DNA of 64,000 nucleotides from Mesorhabditis belari (lineage: Eukaryota > Nematoda > Chromadorea > Rhabditida > Rhabditidae), in the NCBI GenBank assembly GCA_958450365.1, contig CAUEEP010000760.1:2923462-2987461 (forward strand), given 5' to 3'. Positions 1 to 14,300 of this stretch are shown piece after piece. Each line of letters begins with the position of its first letter. Within the stretch, counting starts at the first letter, position 1. The notes under the pieces were generated by a model. It worked only from the letters and a program-made list of their open reading frames with translations. It searched no databases and had not been told where the DNA came from. The position numbers and the translations under genes are program-made.

Positions 1-169
1 GACTTTTTCACAATCCATCTCATCCTGAGCATCTTTTCACCTCTTTTCACTTTCCATTGTTCCCGATAAATCGTTTCATCTTTTTACGAGGTCATCTCAC
101 TTTTTTTTGCACCCTATTGTTCTACATTTTTGATTTATCATTTATTAAAACGATTCTTAATCAATTTAG

Positions 170-3278
<3,109 letters not shown>

Positions 3279-3553
3279 TCAAACACAATATTTATCTACA
3301 TTCTTCTCATTTTTCTCCTTTTTCTTGGCAAAGGCTAAACATTGCGATTCAATAAATTATTTTCTTTCATTTCTTTTTCATTTTTTTCTTATTCAAGACT
3401 CTTAGGAGACCCAGAAAAGCATTCATCTGTTAATCACATGCATTTCAGGCGATGCAGAGTTGAATAAAAAGATGGAACTGTGGTTTATTGGAATTGTCCA
3501 TGTCCAGAGTCCATTCTTATCAATCTGGTCTTATCTACTTTGAGTTAGGTTTA

Positions 3554-4098
3554 CAGGGTGCGTCATAATTATTGCAACAAGAGTTCAAAGACCGTTTTCC
3601 AAACAGCTTTCTTATTTTTTTTGCCCCCTTTTTTGTTGTGTTGCGTTCTATCTTCTTTATTCTTGCCTAATTGCCTCCCGCTCACACGAAGAAGACGGCT
3701 CAGGACTGGTGTGTGGCCAACTTTCCCTCAGTGATCACCAAGGATGAATGGCCTCCAAACTCACCGGATCTCAATGTGATTGACTTTTCCATTTGGGCAA
3801 TCTTAGAGGCTAATGTCTGCTCTTTGGCCTTGAAGAAGTCTTTGACCTTGAAGAAGTCTTTGACCAAAGGATGGAAGGCGACTCCTCAAGATGACATTCG
3901 GGCCGCAGTGGAGGCATATCCGAACCGATTAAGGGCTGTTATCAAGGCAAAAGGCGGTCATATCGAATGATCTCTTGTTTCCTTATTTGTTACTGTTAAA
4001 TAAAGCTATTTCTGTTTAAAAATCTTCTTCCGGTGAAACTTGGTGTCTTGGTGTGCAATGCCTTGAGTATCTTGTTGCAATAATTATGACGCACCCTG
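3554..4098 (+). mobile_element. Internally deleted Tc1/mariner (maT-like) transposon
   Basis: Terminal inverted repeats CAGGGTGCGTCATAATTATT and its reverse complement bound a 545-base element flanked by TA on both sides (3552-3553 and 4099-4100). Inside, 3671-3970 encodes the C-terminal third of a DDE transposase: PPAHTKK, WPPNSPDLNVIDFSIW (catalytic Asp and its usual context) and a C-terminal RLRAVIKAKGGHIE typical of maT/DD37D-type Tc1 relatives. The N-terminal DNA-binding domain and first catalytic Asp are gone, so it is non-autonomous. The uninterrupted target survives in a duplicated copy near 7966. Confidence 0.88.
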
Positions 4099-4555
4099 TA
4101 CAAAAGCCAGCTAGCTAAACATAGCACACCAAATTTTCTACTCATCCATTGTCATTTTATGTTCTCAAAAGCTTTTAGTTTCAAAGTTTCAATGGCTTCA
4201 TTTCAAACGGATCAAAAAGCATAACCAAAAAACAAAAGAGATGGCAAAAGATGTGACCACAGAATTCCCATCTTACTAGAAAAAGAGTAATAAAGTATAG
4301 CGAAAGAGTAGGCTTGTATGTCTTAAACTGTGATCGACCCAAATGTGCAAGTCAACTATTTATGCACAATATAAAACCCTGTGCTTATGCTTGGAAACAA
4401 AATGCTTACGGGCTGATGTGGCCCTTACAACAAGAACACAATGAGAAGAAGAATGGAACGCTTGAGAGAACTATCTCTTTATACTGAATAAAAATTAGTC
4501 TATACGAGGACTGTTTCCTTTCCAATCTTTTATCCGGGTGGAGATGCTTCCTCCT

Positions 4556-4700
4556 TAATTGACAGTGATATCTGATCACATCTGATCTGATCGACATCTG
4601 ATCTGATTGACATCTGATCTGCATCGACATCTGATCGACATCGACATCTGATCAACATCGACATCTGATCTGATCGACATCATCTGTCATCTATCTGATC
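4556..4700. repeat. Degenerate GATCTGATCGACATCT tandem repeat
   Basis: Repeated CATCTGATC/GACATC words run through this stretch. The surrounding DNA from 4099 to 4780 shows no convincing exon. Confidence 0.7.
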
Positions 4701-4790
4701 GACAAACCTTCTTCCCAAATTGATGTGTAATCTGACCAATCAACTTGAAAACAATGATTTTATTCAATTCACAAGAAGTGTATTTCCTTT

Positions 4791-6190
4791 TAATAAATGA
4801 AAAAGAGCAACAAAAGTTCCGCAACTGACGGTTCGATAGGAAATACGGATACAAGATATTCAGTCAACAATGCGAAAGTCTTACAATTCGAAAGGCGATC
4901 TACAAAGGGCTTCCTTATAGAAATTTTGGTGCCAATATTTGGTACACTCTTGACTCTAAAACAATAAGTTACCATTGGAGACAACAATGAGCTATCATTG
5001 GAGACAACAACGAGCTATCATTGGAGACAACAATGAGAAACTACTAGAGAATGAGAGTTTGAGTTTGAGTGGGCTTCTATAAGAACAGAATTTTGAACAG
5101 AACAACAGAATGACATGCGCTAGCTATCCATACTATGAGGTTCAGTCTTTATGGATGTTTTGAGCTAAAGCGCCCATTTATGTATGCTTTGGTGGCATAG
5201 TTGCCACACAAAGCGTGAAGTGAAAGGTTAAAAAGCATTCAATCAGTTCAATCAGTTTGTTATTATAGCCTTAGCATTAGTCTTTATTAATAAGTTTTCT
5301 GCTCGAACAGAGAAGTTGAGCAACAAAAGGAAGATCATATTCTTCGGCGTCGAGCTTGCAATAAGATCCATCACCAGGGATCGGTTTACCAAAGATTCTA
5401 AATGCTGATGGTTATAGGCTAGCTCATAGTAAGAAAGATAGGCACTATCCAGTTATATCCTTCAAAAATTTGCATTTTAAAAACTAAACCAAAGACCCAT
5501 GCATCAATCCGGTTATATTCCAGAAAGACACCCAAACGACACTCCACTTTTGACGGAGTGACGACGGACGGCGGAAACGTTGCTTGAGAAAATACAAGAC
5601 TTACAAGACAATGATAAAATGCAAATTTTTGGGAGATCTAACCAGATTATACCAAAATATATTTAGGTATTTGGCAAAGAAAGACACCCACAATAGTATT
5701 GGAGTATTGTAATTAAAGTATTGTATTGTAGTATTGTAGTACTGCAATTAAAGTATTGTAGCAACTCCAACGACTTTCGGTACCCCATTGCTTGCACTTT
5801 TCGTTTCTCCAATAGTTATAAGTCATTGTGTAACACTCTTAAAGCTCAAATATTTGAAGTTGTCTCGTAAAAAATTACACTGTAAAAGTTGAATTACTGT
5901 GAGCTCTTAGAAATTGAAGGAACCGGGAACTCGGCTAGAATTTATTCAGGAGAACTTCTGTAGTAAATGGCGAAGACATCAACCAGTTCCTTGAGAATGC
6001 GGCCGAAATGAACGGAAGCCAAGTCACCCACTGTGTATAGGCATCTGATGAACTCGTCTTTGAAAGGCTTGCATAAGACTTTATACGATAAATGTTTACT
6101 TGACATTCGCATATGGAAGCCAGAGAAGACAAAATCCTGCAAATGAGCCATTCTGCGAGTAGTCAACGATGACTTTGATAAACTCATTCA
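4791..6190 (-). other. Unresolved exon-like fragments on the minus strand
   Basis: Three pieces look coding by composition but could not be joined. 4791-4957 follows a TTTTAG acceptor and is open to TAA. About 5288-5400 follows a TTTAG-type acceptor and reads FGKPIPGDGSYCKLDAEEYD then LPFVAQLLCSS before TAA. 5942-6187 is open in two frames, with a 42-base candidate intron (donor GTAAAC). Each piece ends in its own stop, and no start, complete intron set or recognised domain was found. It may be a decayed gene, or terminal exons of unrelated transcripts. Confidence 0.25.
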
Positions 6191-6959
6191 GGCTCACAGC
6201 TAGGGAATTGTTTCTAGGGAGTTGTTAGGGAATTGTTTTTCAACTAGGGAATTGTTTCTAGCATAAAACTCATAAAGTAACGATAGAGAACCCCAAAATT
6301 GATACCATTTTTGCTTGAAGTGATCTACGCGCTTTTGCTTTTTTTGTCAAGAATGATGCGACTTGTTAAGCAGAACTAGAAAGCTATCGTTTTACCGTTT
6401 GTATTCCTTCGAAATCATTGTAAATCTCATTGAATGTAGAAACAAAATTGATCGCGTGGAACAAAAATGATCAAGTGGTAACCAAAATTGATCAAGTGGT
6501 AACCAAAATCACCAATACGTTATTCAAAAGCTGCGGCATCGTCTTTTTGGACAACAATTGAAAAAGTATTTTTGATAGGGCAAAAAAATCAAACAATGAT
6601 CATGTTGTTTCAGAAGTTGTTGAAATGTGACTTTCTATGGGGGAAGACTCAAGCACTGATTCACAATTGTTCCGACAAAACAATTCGATTGAAAGCAACC
6701 TTTTGGTGACAATTGGTGACAATTGGTGGCAACATTTGACTCACAATTGGACGATTTGAATGGATCATTTCAAATTTGGAGGACTTATTTTTAGATAAAT
6801 TTTATGGAGAAGAATTTTATGAAGATATTTTTAAAGTTCATGAAAAAAAAGAGAATAAAAGATCGAAATGTTTGAATGATAAAAGATCGTCGAATCATTT
6901 CCTTGTTAGAATTAACAATTTTTGTGGACAATGTGGATAATAAGTGAACCAGTCCATGT

Positions 6960-7141
6960 ATTGGGTTGATGGAAAAGCCCTTTCGGATTTTTTGGGAGAG
7001 TACTTTAAATTTGTCCAATTTTGACGTTTTATAGCTCATCCTAAAGCTGAATTCAAGACGGATCGATTGGTAAAAACCGTTTTGAGATATCTCTTTTCTA
7101 AAAGTTTTTACAGCTATTTTAATAAAGGGCGGCAGAGCCAA
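6960..7141. mobile_element. Partial mariner-type MITE end
   Basis: The stretch begins TTGGGTTGATGGAAAAG, close to the TTGGGTTGGTGAA and TTAGGTTGATG tips of the complete MITEs elsewhere in the window. No matching right end was found, so this looks like a truncated copy. Apart from this, 6190-7385 contains A/T-rich DNA with no supported gene. Confidence 0.35.
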
Positions 7142-7274
7142 AAAATGGATGTTTTCACGTTTCGCTAGTTTTCCGTGCAGAAACCTAGGCTAAAAACATA
7201 TGTTTCGTGATCAGCGTCAAAAATAACCCCTAGACACGCATTTTCAGAATCTTAGCAAAAAATTTTGAAAAATA

Positions 7275-7330
7275 TTGTCACCGGTGGAAGTCGAACCAGC
7301 GACCCTCAGGTCAATGGCCTTTCCGTCGCT
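7275..7330 (-). repeat. tRNA-like B-box remnant
   Basis: GGAAGTCGAACCAGCGACC is the complement of a T-arm/B-box-like sequence (GGTTCGACTTCC). No complete cloverleaf is visible, so it is a tRNA-derived remnant at most. Confidence 0.35.
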
Positions 7331-7387
7331 TTTCGCGATTTTCCTTCGTTTTTCTCGTTTATATCGTAGTACCAATAGTATCAAATC

Positions 7388-7985
7388 TCAAATACTCTAC
7401 CAATCATTTCATTTCTTTTTTCTAGAAAAATCCGAAATGAAGAGAATGAAGATTTGGTGACATTTCTCGCGAAATGGAATCAAATTATGCAATGTCATCA
7501 GAGCGGTCTTTAAGCCCGTAAAGTGCCGTGATTCACCTCATAATCAAATGAAAAACACACAATATTTATCCACATTCCTTTCAATTTTCTTCTTCTTGGC
7601 AAAGCCTAAACATTGCGATTCAATAATCATTTGCCTCTATTTTTTTCTTCCTCAAGACTCTCAGGGGACTTGGAAAACCATTTATTTGTTAATCAATTCT
7701 TTTAAGACAAAAAAGAAGTGCGCTCCGGAAAAGTGACCACTTACACTTGAACCTTAACAAAAAATGAACATTTTTGAACATTCACATCATTCAAAAAAAG
7801 ATAAACAGCTGGCAATTGATGAGGGTCATGTGCTTTTTATGAGGCTCACTTGGCAGAGTTGGACAATGGATCTGTGGTTTATTGGAATTGTGGTCCATTT
7901 TAGTCCAATAGTCCATTTTTTATCAATCTAGTCTTATCTACTTTGAGTTAGGTCTACAAAAGACAGGTAGTACTGCTTGTTTAAA
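7388..7985 (+). pseudogene. Duplicated last exon and 3' flank of the DB gene
   Basis: From the intron acceptor (TTTTCTAG) through the exon, 3' UTR with TTCTTGGCAAAG...AACATTGCGATTCAATAA, and beyond to GAGTTAGGTCTACAAAA, this tracks 3120-3553 plus 4099 onward. The exon copy has lost about 12 bases near its start, replaced a conserved Cys codon (TGT to TTT) and gained an in-frame stop (GGTCTTTAAGCC). No other DB exons are present, so it is a partial segmental duplicate, not a second gene. Confidence 0.82.
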
Positions 7986-8114
7986 CTTTTTACTTGCTCT
8001 ATGTAGCTCTATTTTACTTGCTTTATGGAGCTAGATCTGAGGAATATGTTGGGTCGGGGAGGAGTTCTTAGCTCAGGCTTTTGGTTGTAGAGCTAGTCAG
8101 TTTAGCAGTAGACA

Positions 8115-8225
8115 GTAAACATGTGGGGGTCGGGTTGACCTAACCCGACCCGACCCGTTTCGACCGCAACAAAATTTGACTTTTAGGTCAACCCGACCCA
8201 ACCTGAATGAGTTTTCGGGCCAATT
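8115..8225. repeat. GGGTCGGGTTGACC-rich inverted motif
   Basis: GGGGTCGGGTTGACC/TAACCCGACCCGACCC and, 60 bases on, GGTCAACCCGACCCAACC are mutual inverted copies. No gene is visible between 7986 and 9200 apart from this and the fold-back element that follows. Confidence 0.5.
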
Positions 8226-8647
8226 TGATTGGCAATTGATCCTCAATTGAAATTCGAGAAAAAATAAAAGCTTCCAATTGATAGTAAAATTTTAATTCAC
8301 ATTGTTTTCAGTTAGAAAACAATTTTAAATACATATACAGCCCCAAAAACAGTCATTTTTGTGTCATCGATTGGGCTTTTTGCTCTTTATATCGATTTTA
8401 TGCTCAGATCTGGCGAATGTGTCAAAGTAGCGATCATCGTCGACGAGAAAAAGTCGTCAAAAAAAGAATAGGAAAGTGGGTTGAAAGGCGCAAATGATAC
8501 ACGGCCCAAAAAAATTTGGCGCAAATGGTACGCGGCGCAAATAATTCCCAGCCCCTCAAAATTTTTCCTGTCTATGCAGGATATACAGTTTATTGACTGA
8601 ATACCTTGTTGTTCTTGGAAAACACGTATAAAGCCGCGACTTTTGGT

Positions 8648-9124
8648 GAAAATTTCGGGAGTGGGACAAATGCTACCTTTTTTTTGCGCACCCGGACATT
8701 TGCGCACCTTGCCCATTAGCGCACCTTTTTTCGCGTTTTAAAAAAGCTCTAAGAAGCTAATATTAACCAATTTCTATTCCAAATGTTGTTTTTCTAGGTA
8801 ATTTTAGGGCGTAGAATCGAAATTTTGACATAACAGAGCGTGTGGAACCAATTTGAAAGACAAAACGGCTAGATCAAATTACAGAAAATTGGGGATTTTT
8901 CTCTTTGTATAACTCCGTCCGTTTGTTTCCACACGCTCTGTTATGTCAAAATTTCGATTCTACGCCCTAAAATTACCTAGAAAAACAACTTTTGGAATAG
9001 AAATTGGTTAATATTAGCTTTTTAGAGCTTTTTTAAAATGCGAAAAAAGGTGCGCTAATGGGCAAGGTGCGCAAATGTCCGGGTGCGCAAAAAAGGTCGC
9101 ATTTGTCCCACTCCCAAAATTTCA
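8648..9124. mobile_element. Large fold-back element with GTGGGACAAATG ends
   Basis: The left arm (GGGAGTGGGACAAATG, GCGCACCCGGACATTTGCGC, then TCTAGGTAATTTTAGGGCGT) is repeated in reverse complement on the right with few mismatches. Arms are about 200 bases around a centre near 8880-8900. There is no transposase, and no clear target duplication was recognised. Confidence 0.85.
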
Positions 9125-9213
9125 TTTCCCCGAACTTCCCCGGTGCCGACTAGCGTCGATTTTTTTTAGTCTTTTCTTTTCTTTCACTATTAACTAATGT
9201 TTTTAATTTCAGG

Positions 9214-10891
9214 AATAACATTGGCCCGCGTGCTACCAGCCACGGAAAAAGAAAAGAAAACCAAAGAACAATGATGGAGTCTGCTTGGTGGGTTTTTTCC
9301 GAAATTGTAAAACAAATTCGTTTCATTGTCATTCGTTGTCACTTTAATCAGACATTCATTTTCCAAAATGCGCTCTCAGCTTTGCAACAAAGGCTTTGTT
9401 ATAAGCGACGTGGTGAAAGTCTATTCTCTTTTTGCATTTGAAGCTTTTTCTCGTCTCTCCTTTCATCCAAAGGTCCCTCGTTCAATCAATGACGCACATG
9501 GTGTTCCGCAACCAGAGAGGGGATATGAAAGGGGAAAAGAGGGAAGGAAAGAGTTGGGCCTCCCCCATAGCTTTCCCCTCATCTTCCCTTTTCCTCTCAT
9601 TCAAAAGCTCTCTTCTCCCACTTTTCTTGTCTATGTGCTGGGCGATGTCTATCTCATTCGCCTTTTCCTTTTTTCCCTTTTCTTTTCTCTCATCGCGCAA
9701 TTTCTATCCTCAATTTCATCCCAACCCGACCCGAGCCCCTACCGAGCAATAACGGCACTACTTTTAGTCGGGATTTGGGATTGGAGAATAGATTTTAAGG
9801 ATGTTAAACCCGAAGAACACTCTAGAAATCTTGCTTGCAATTTTGTCGTACGCGTCAAATGAATCACGCCTCTTGGTTTTGATTCTTGTAAATTTGTTTC
9901 GCTTTTCTTTGAACCCGTTCTTTTACCTTATTGATTTTCTCCTCATTTGCGAAAACCCTGATCTAATTCATCAGAATTTTTTATAAAACTTTCAATCAAG
10001 CGCACTTCCTCCTATTCTTTAAACATGAAAAAAAAAATAGCTCCTGTTCTAGGCGGAGAAAAACGTTTCCGGTGCCCAAAAATTGAACTAGAACGAAACT
10101 TTGAGCCACAAATTTATAGAATGTTTCATTTTTTGCCCGAAAAGCGCAACTTCAACGAAGACTTTCGAAGAATTCTCTTTTTCATGAAGCTTTTACCTTG
10201 CCTCTTGCTGTTGAAAGTTTATTTTGTCGTCGATCTTTTCAATTTTATTTTTATTTATATTTCGTTTGATCAAAAATGCACCACATCCTTCGGTTCCGCC
10301 TTTGAAATCGGTGCCGAGAGAGTTTCCTGTTGCTTTTTGATGGAATCATTGATTTTATATTAGAAAATTTTGATAGAGAACTTTCAAACCCTTTTGAAAA
10401 ATGGATCGATTGCTCAATTTTGCTCCACGTTGTGTCTGTCCTTGGAAATTTCACAAGATAAACAAGGAAAGTCTTCTTTTTTGAGAAAATGGCAAACAAG
10501 AATGGTTTTTATGATTGAGTCATGAAAGGAAATGATGTCACTAAAGCAAAAAACGTGTTCATTGTTGATTGTTGCTCACGTGTTCATTGTTTCATTGTTT
10601 CATTCAATTGCTCACATGATTTTTAGTTCAATGCACAATCGGTGTGCTAAACAGAAATTTTTACACCCTTTTGATGATAAATTTCCTTCTGTATTCTTGT
10701 CCTTTCCAATAATTTTCAAATTTATTTGATTCCTACTTTACAATTTTTGTTAGTTGATTCAGCTTGTTGTCCATTTTACCGTCACTTTCGAAATATCTTT
10801 TGCAGAAGTTGGGGAACTCAACGCATTCTCTCGCCAATCACTTTGGTTATGAGAAAACGCCGCCAGCTCGACAGCGGCCCCCAAAGCATAG
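9214..10891 (+). other. Exon-like segments upstream of the SLC16-like gene
   Basis: 9214 follows TTTAATTTCAG and is open to about 9296 (ending MMESAWW before a GTTTTTT donor). 9352 follows TTTAATCAG and continues in the same frame (TFIFQNALSALQQRLCYKRR) to a stop near 9443. Separately, 10806-10891 is flanked by TTTTGCAG and GTGATT and is open in two frames. None continues in frame into the ATG exon at 11317, so they could be 5' UTR exons, a tiny gene or chance. The remaining DNA at 9445-10800 shows a pyrimidine-rich G/C island (9480-9720) and A/T-rich sequence. Confidence 0.22.
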
Positions 10892-11316
10892 GTGATTTAT
10901 AGTTTTAACAGTTCGAAAATATTAAAAAAAAAGTTCATTCCCTGTACTAGCTTTAGAGAATCTAACCTTCAACACAATTTCTAAGTGTGGAACCGGAAAT
11001 CACTTTTACTTCCTTTGAAATCCCTTTGATCCACTCTAAAGTGCTTCCAAGAAGACCCGATTTTGAAAGAAAAACGAAAATAGTTATATGGATTCTCTAA
11101 ATTAATTCTAGTAAACCGAGAAAACACAAAAATTCATTTATTTTTATTCTCGGTGAGAAAAAGTGGTGTCATGTTACCAAGAGAATGTCACGAAGTAGGA
11201 AATGACGAGTTGAAGATGAGTGTTCTAAAAGAGTAAGGAAAGGAAAAGAAAATAAGCTGAAATTTAATCGATTAAGTAATGTATATTCAATAAATAGTCT
11301 AATTTTTTAAGTTTAG

Positions 11317-14300
11317 ATGGAGACCAGAAGACCAAGTATGAGAAAGACCCGGTTGAGGACTCAAAACGATATCAATGAATGGGTCGCATCAAATAGGGTA
11401 AGTGAAGCTACTAAACAATCTGTTAAGCTTATTTTTAAATAAAATAAACTCATAGGGTGCTTAAATAATGCACTAATCGTTATGTTAGACTTTTTGTGAA
11501 ACCTTCCTTTTTCAGACTCCTCTCTACGCACTCCCACTCGCCACCGAAGAGGAAGAGGAACTTCACGTACATTTTGTGGACCGAAAAGCTGAGGATACAT
11601 GTAAGGCTTGTTCTATAAACTTGTATCTTTACAAATTAATAAGTGTCTCTTAATACTTAGAAAACAACCAAGTTTTTTTAGTATCAACATCGGAAACCAC
11701 TTCATCGGAGGATTCCGATGAAGTACAGCCGATTGCTTTGGATGGCGGATATGGATGGGGTAAGACATAAAATTACTAACTACAGGGTGACCAGAAACAA
11801 CCCGTCCTTTTTTTTTCCAGTCTCATATTTCTGTTATTTGTAGACCAAAACGAGTAATTTCTTTTTTAAAATGAGGATTCACATTATTTTCTGTATATGT
11901 TCAAGATTTCGTGACCAGAGCATTGATAGATAATTTTTCATGAACGCTCAAAAATGGCTGCTCAAAAAAATAACGAGCCGCAACTCAAATTTTACTACCT
12001 TAAAAGACTATTAGGACGGGTTATTTCTGGTCACCCTGTATAAAGTTTTTGAAATTCTTAGCAGCACAGCTAGGCTGTTATCTCAAAATTTAAACAACCC
12101 CAAATTTCAGTGATTGTTCTCCTCAGCTTTTGCATTCATCTCATTTGTGACGGGCTTTCGTTCAGCTTTGGAATCATTTTCCCCGATATTCAAAAGGTGA
12201 AGCTAAACGTTTTTTCCTTTAAACAGAAAGTTTAGACTTTTGATAGTTCTAAATTTGGAGCCTCAATTGTTGCGTCTTTCTATTTGGCGATTCCTCTATT
12301 GGCCGGGCCGATCGCTGGGACTCTGACTGATATTTATGATTGCAGGTAAGAAAGTGAGGCAGTAAATCAACTTCAAATTATCTTAAAGTAAAAATAAAGA
12401 TATTTCTAAACAATAAAACCAAATTCAGAGCCACAACGATTCTCGGAGGCGCGATCGCAACATTCGGAGTAACAATGGCCTACATCGGACCGACAAATAT
12501 TTGGAATTTCGCGATATTTTTTGGAATTGTTACAGGTAAGCTAAATATCTTATAAATACTTAGTTTTTACAGGTTTCGGATTGTGTTTCTGCTACAATTC
12601 GGGCATTGTTATTGTCACTTATTACTTCGAAAAGAAACGAGCGCTCGCTACAGCGTTGGCTGTTTGTGGATCTGGAGCTGGGACTTTCATCTTTCCACCA
12701 TTAATCGAACTGGTGAGTTTTGAAATGTGAACAGATCAGACTTTTGTGCATTCGTTAGTCAACACTATCTCCATTAATCATTCATGTTCCAGGTTTTGAC
12801 AAAGGGCGGTTTCTGGTCGACTATCGTTTGTTATGGCTTTTTCTTTATGCTATTGATCATTTTGGGAATCGTGATGAAAGATGTGGAATGGCCAAATGAA
12901 ACCCAGGAATACAAGAAAAAGAAATTTCTGAGAAAACTGGACAAAATGAAAGAGGATCGAGAAAGTGTCAGGAATGCTGATCTAGTTGGATTCAATGCAC
13001 TGTTGCCGGTAGGCTTTCTTTCAAGCCAAAACTTTGATCTATTAGGTTGTCCAATAAGTAATGCGTGTTTTGACACGATTTTCAAAATATCACAAAATTA
13101 ACAAAAGAGAACTTTATTAATCGATATATTCTCCACAACAATCAACAACATTTCTCCATCGTCCGAGCAAAGAGTGAAGTCCATCATAATAGAATGAAGC
13201 TGGTTTCGATGAGTAACATCGAAATAAGTAACACGCATTACTTATTGGACAACCTAATACTATATTATAATTTTGAGAAGTGGTTTGTGTGTCTGTTTGT
13301 CTGTCTGCTACCACGATTTAGATTCACCAATTGCGTTTTGCAGAGAACAAAGCATCGAACTAGGGGTAATCGGGGATCAGAAAGACGGGGGAGTGGTCAG
13401 AATTTAAAAATTCTTACTCTTTGAGATAAAAATCATTTCTGGAAATGGGGGAACCGACCGGAATTTTGGAAAGAATTCGGGAAAGGAGAGCTTTCGTAAG
13501 TAAATTTCCAAACCGTAATTTCAAAGGCAATGCAAATGTTAGCAAAGCCGCCGCGTAGCTGGTATGATATGATTTGAATAAAGCAACTTCAACCTATCTT
13601 TAAGACATTATAAAAATCCCCAAAGTGTTTAGATTCGTGAATCCGCCTATGCTGAACCGAGAAGAGCTCTCAGCCTGCCGGTCATTCCAAGTTTTGCCGA
13701 TGACTATCTCCGAAAAATCGAACAATCATCTTCAATTCTGGTAAAAGCGCTTCCCAAAATTTCCTAAAATAAACATTCAGGGTGTTACCTCAATTCAGGT
13801 ATTTTTGAGCATGCAACCCTAAACTTAACGAGAGCTAAAGAGATTCTTCTAATCGAAAACAGTTATAATTTCTCTAAAAATATCATTTTAGTCAATTCGA
13901 CAAGCGGTGCTCTCATTGCAAGACAGCGTCGCTCGATCGAAGTCCTTTGGAATGTTTCGAAGCCCTGCGCCGAGAGTTCTGCCCACAGTTCCCGAGTACA
14001 GCATGTTGAATACGAAATTGGAGCATTTGGATCTTCAGGTATCTTTAACCAACGGTATTTTAAAAGCTGGATATTTTGGCTAGAGTAACCTAAGCTAAAT
14101 TTAAGACCTCTCACTCTCCCAATGCAACGGTGACTTCAAAGAGCCGAGTGAGAATGTATTCGAATTGCAGCATGTCAATGGATGCTCTCGATCAAATCGA
14201 GCAACGACAGTAAATTTTATAATGATTCATTTTATCGTTTTCAGTTTTCAATGATTCGTTTTATCGTAATCAGTCACTTGCTTCAATATTTATCAATAAC

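Noticed and set aside
9326..9862. 178-residue plus-strand frame in the pyrimidine-rich island
   Set aside because: Ser/Phe/Leu-rich composition follows from the CTTTTCC tract, and it overlaps a second, equally open frame.
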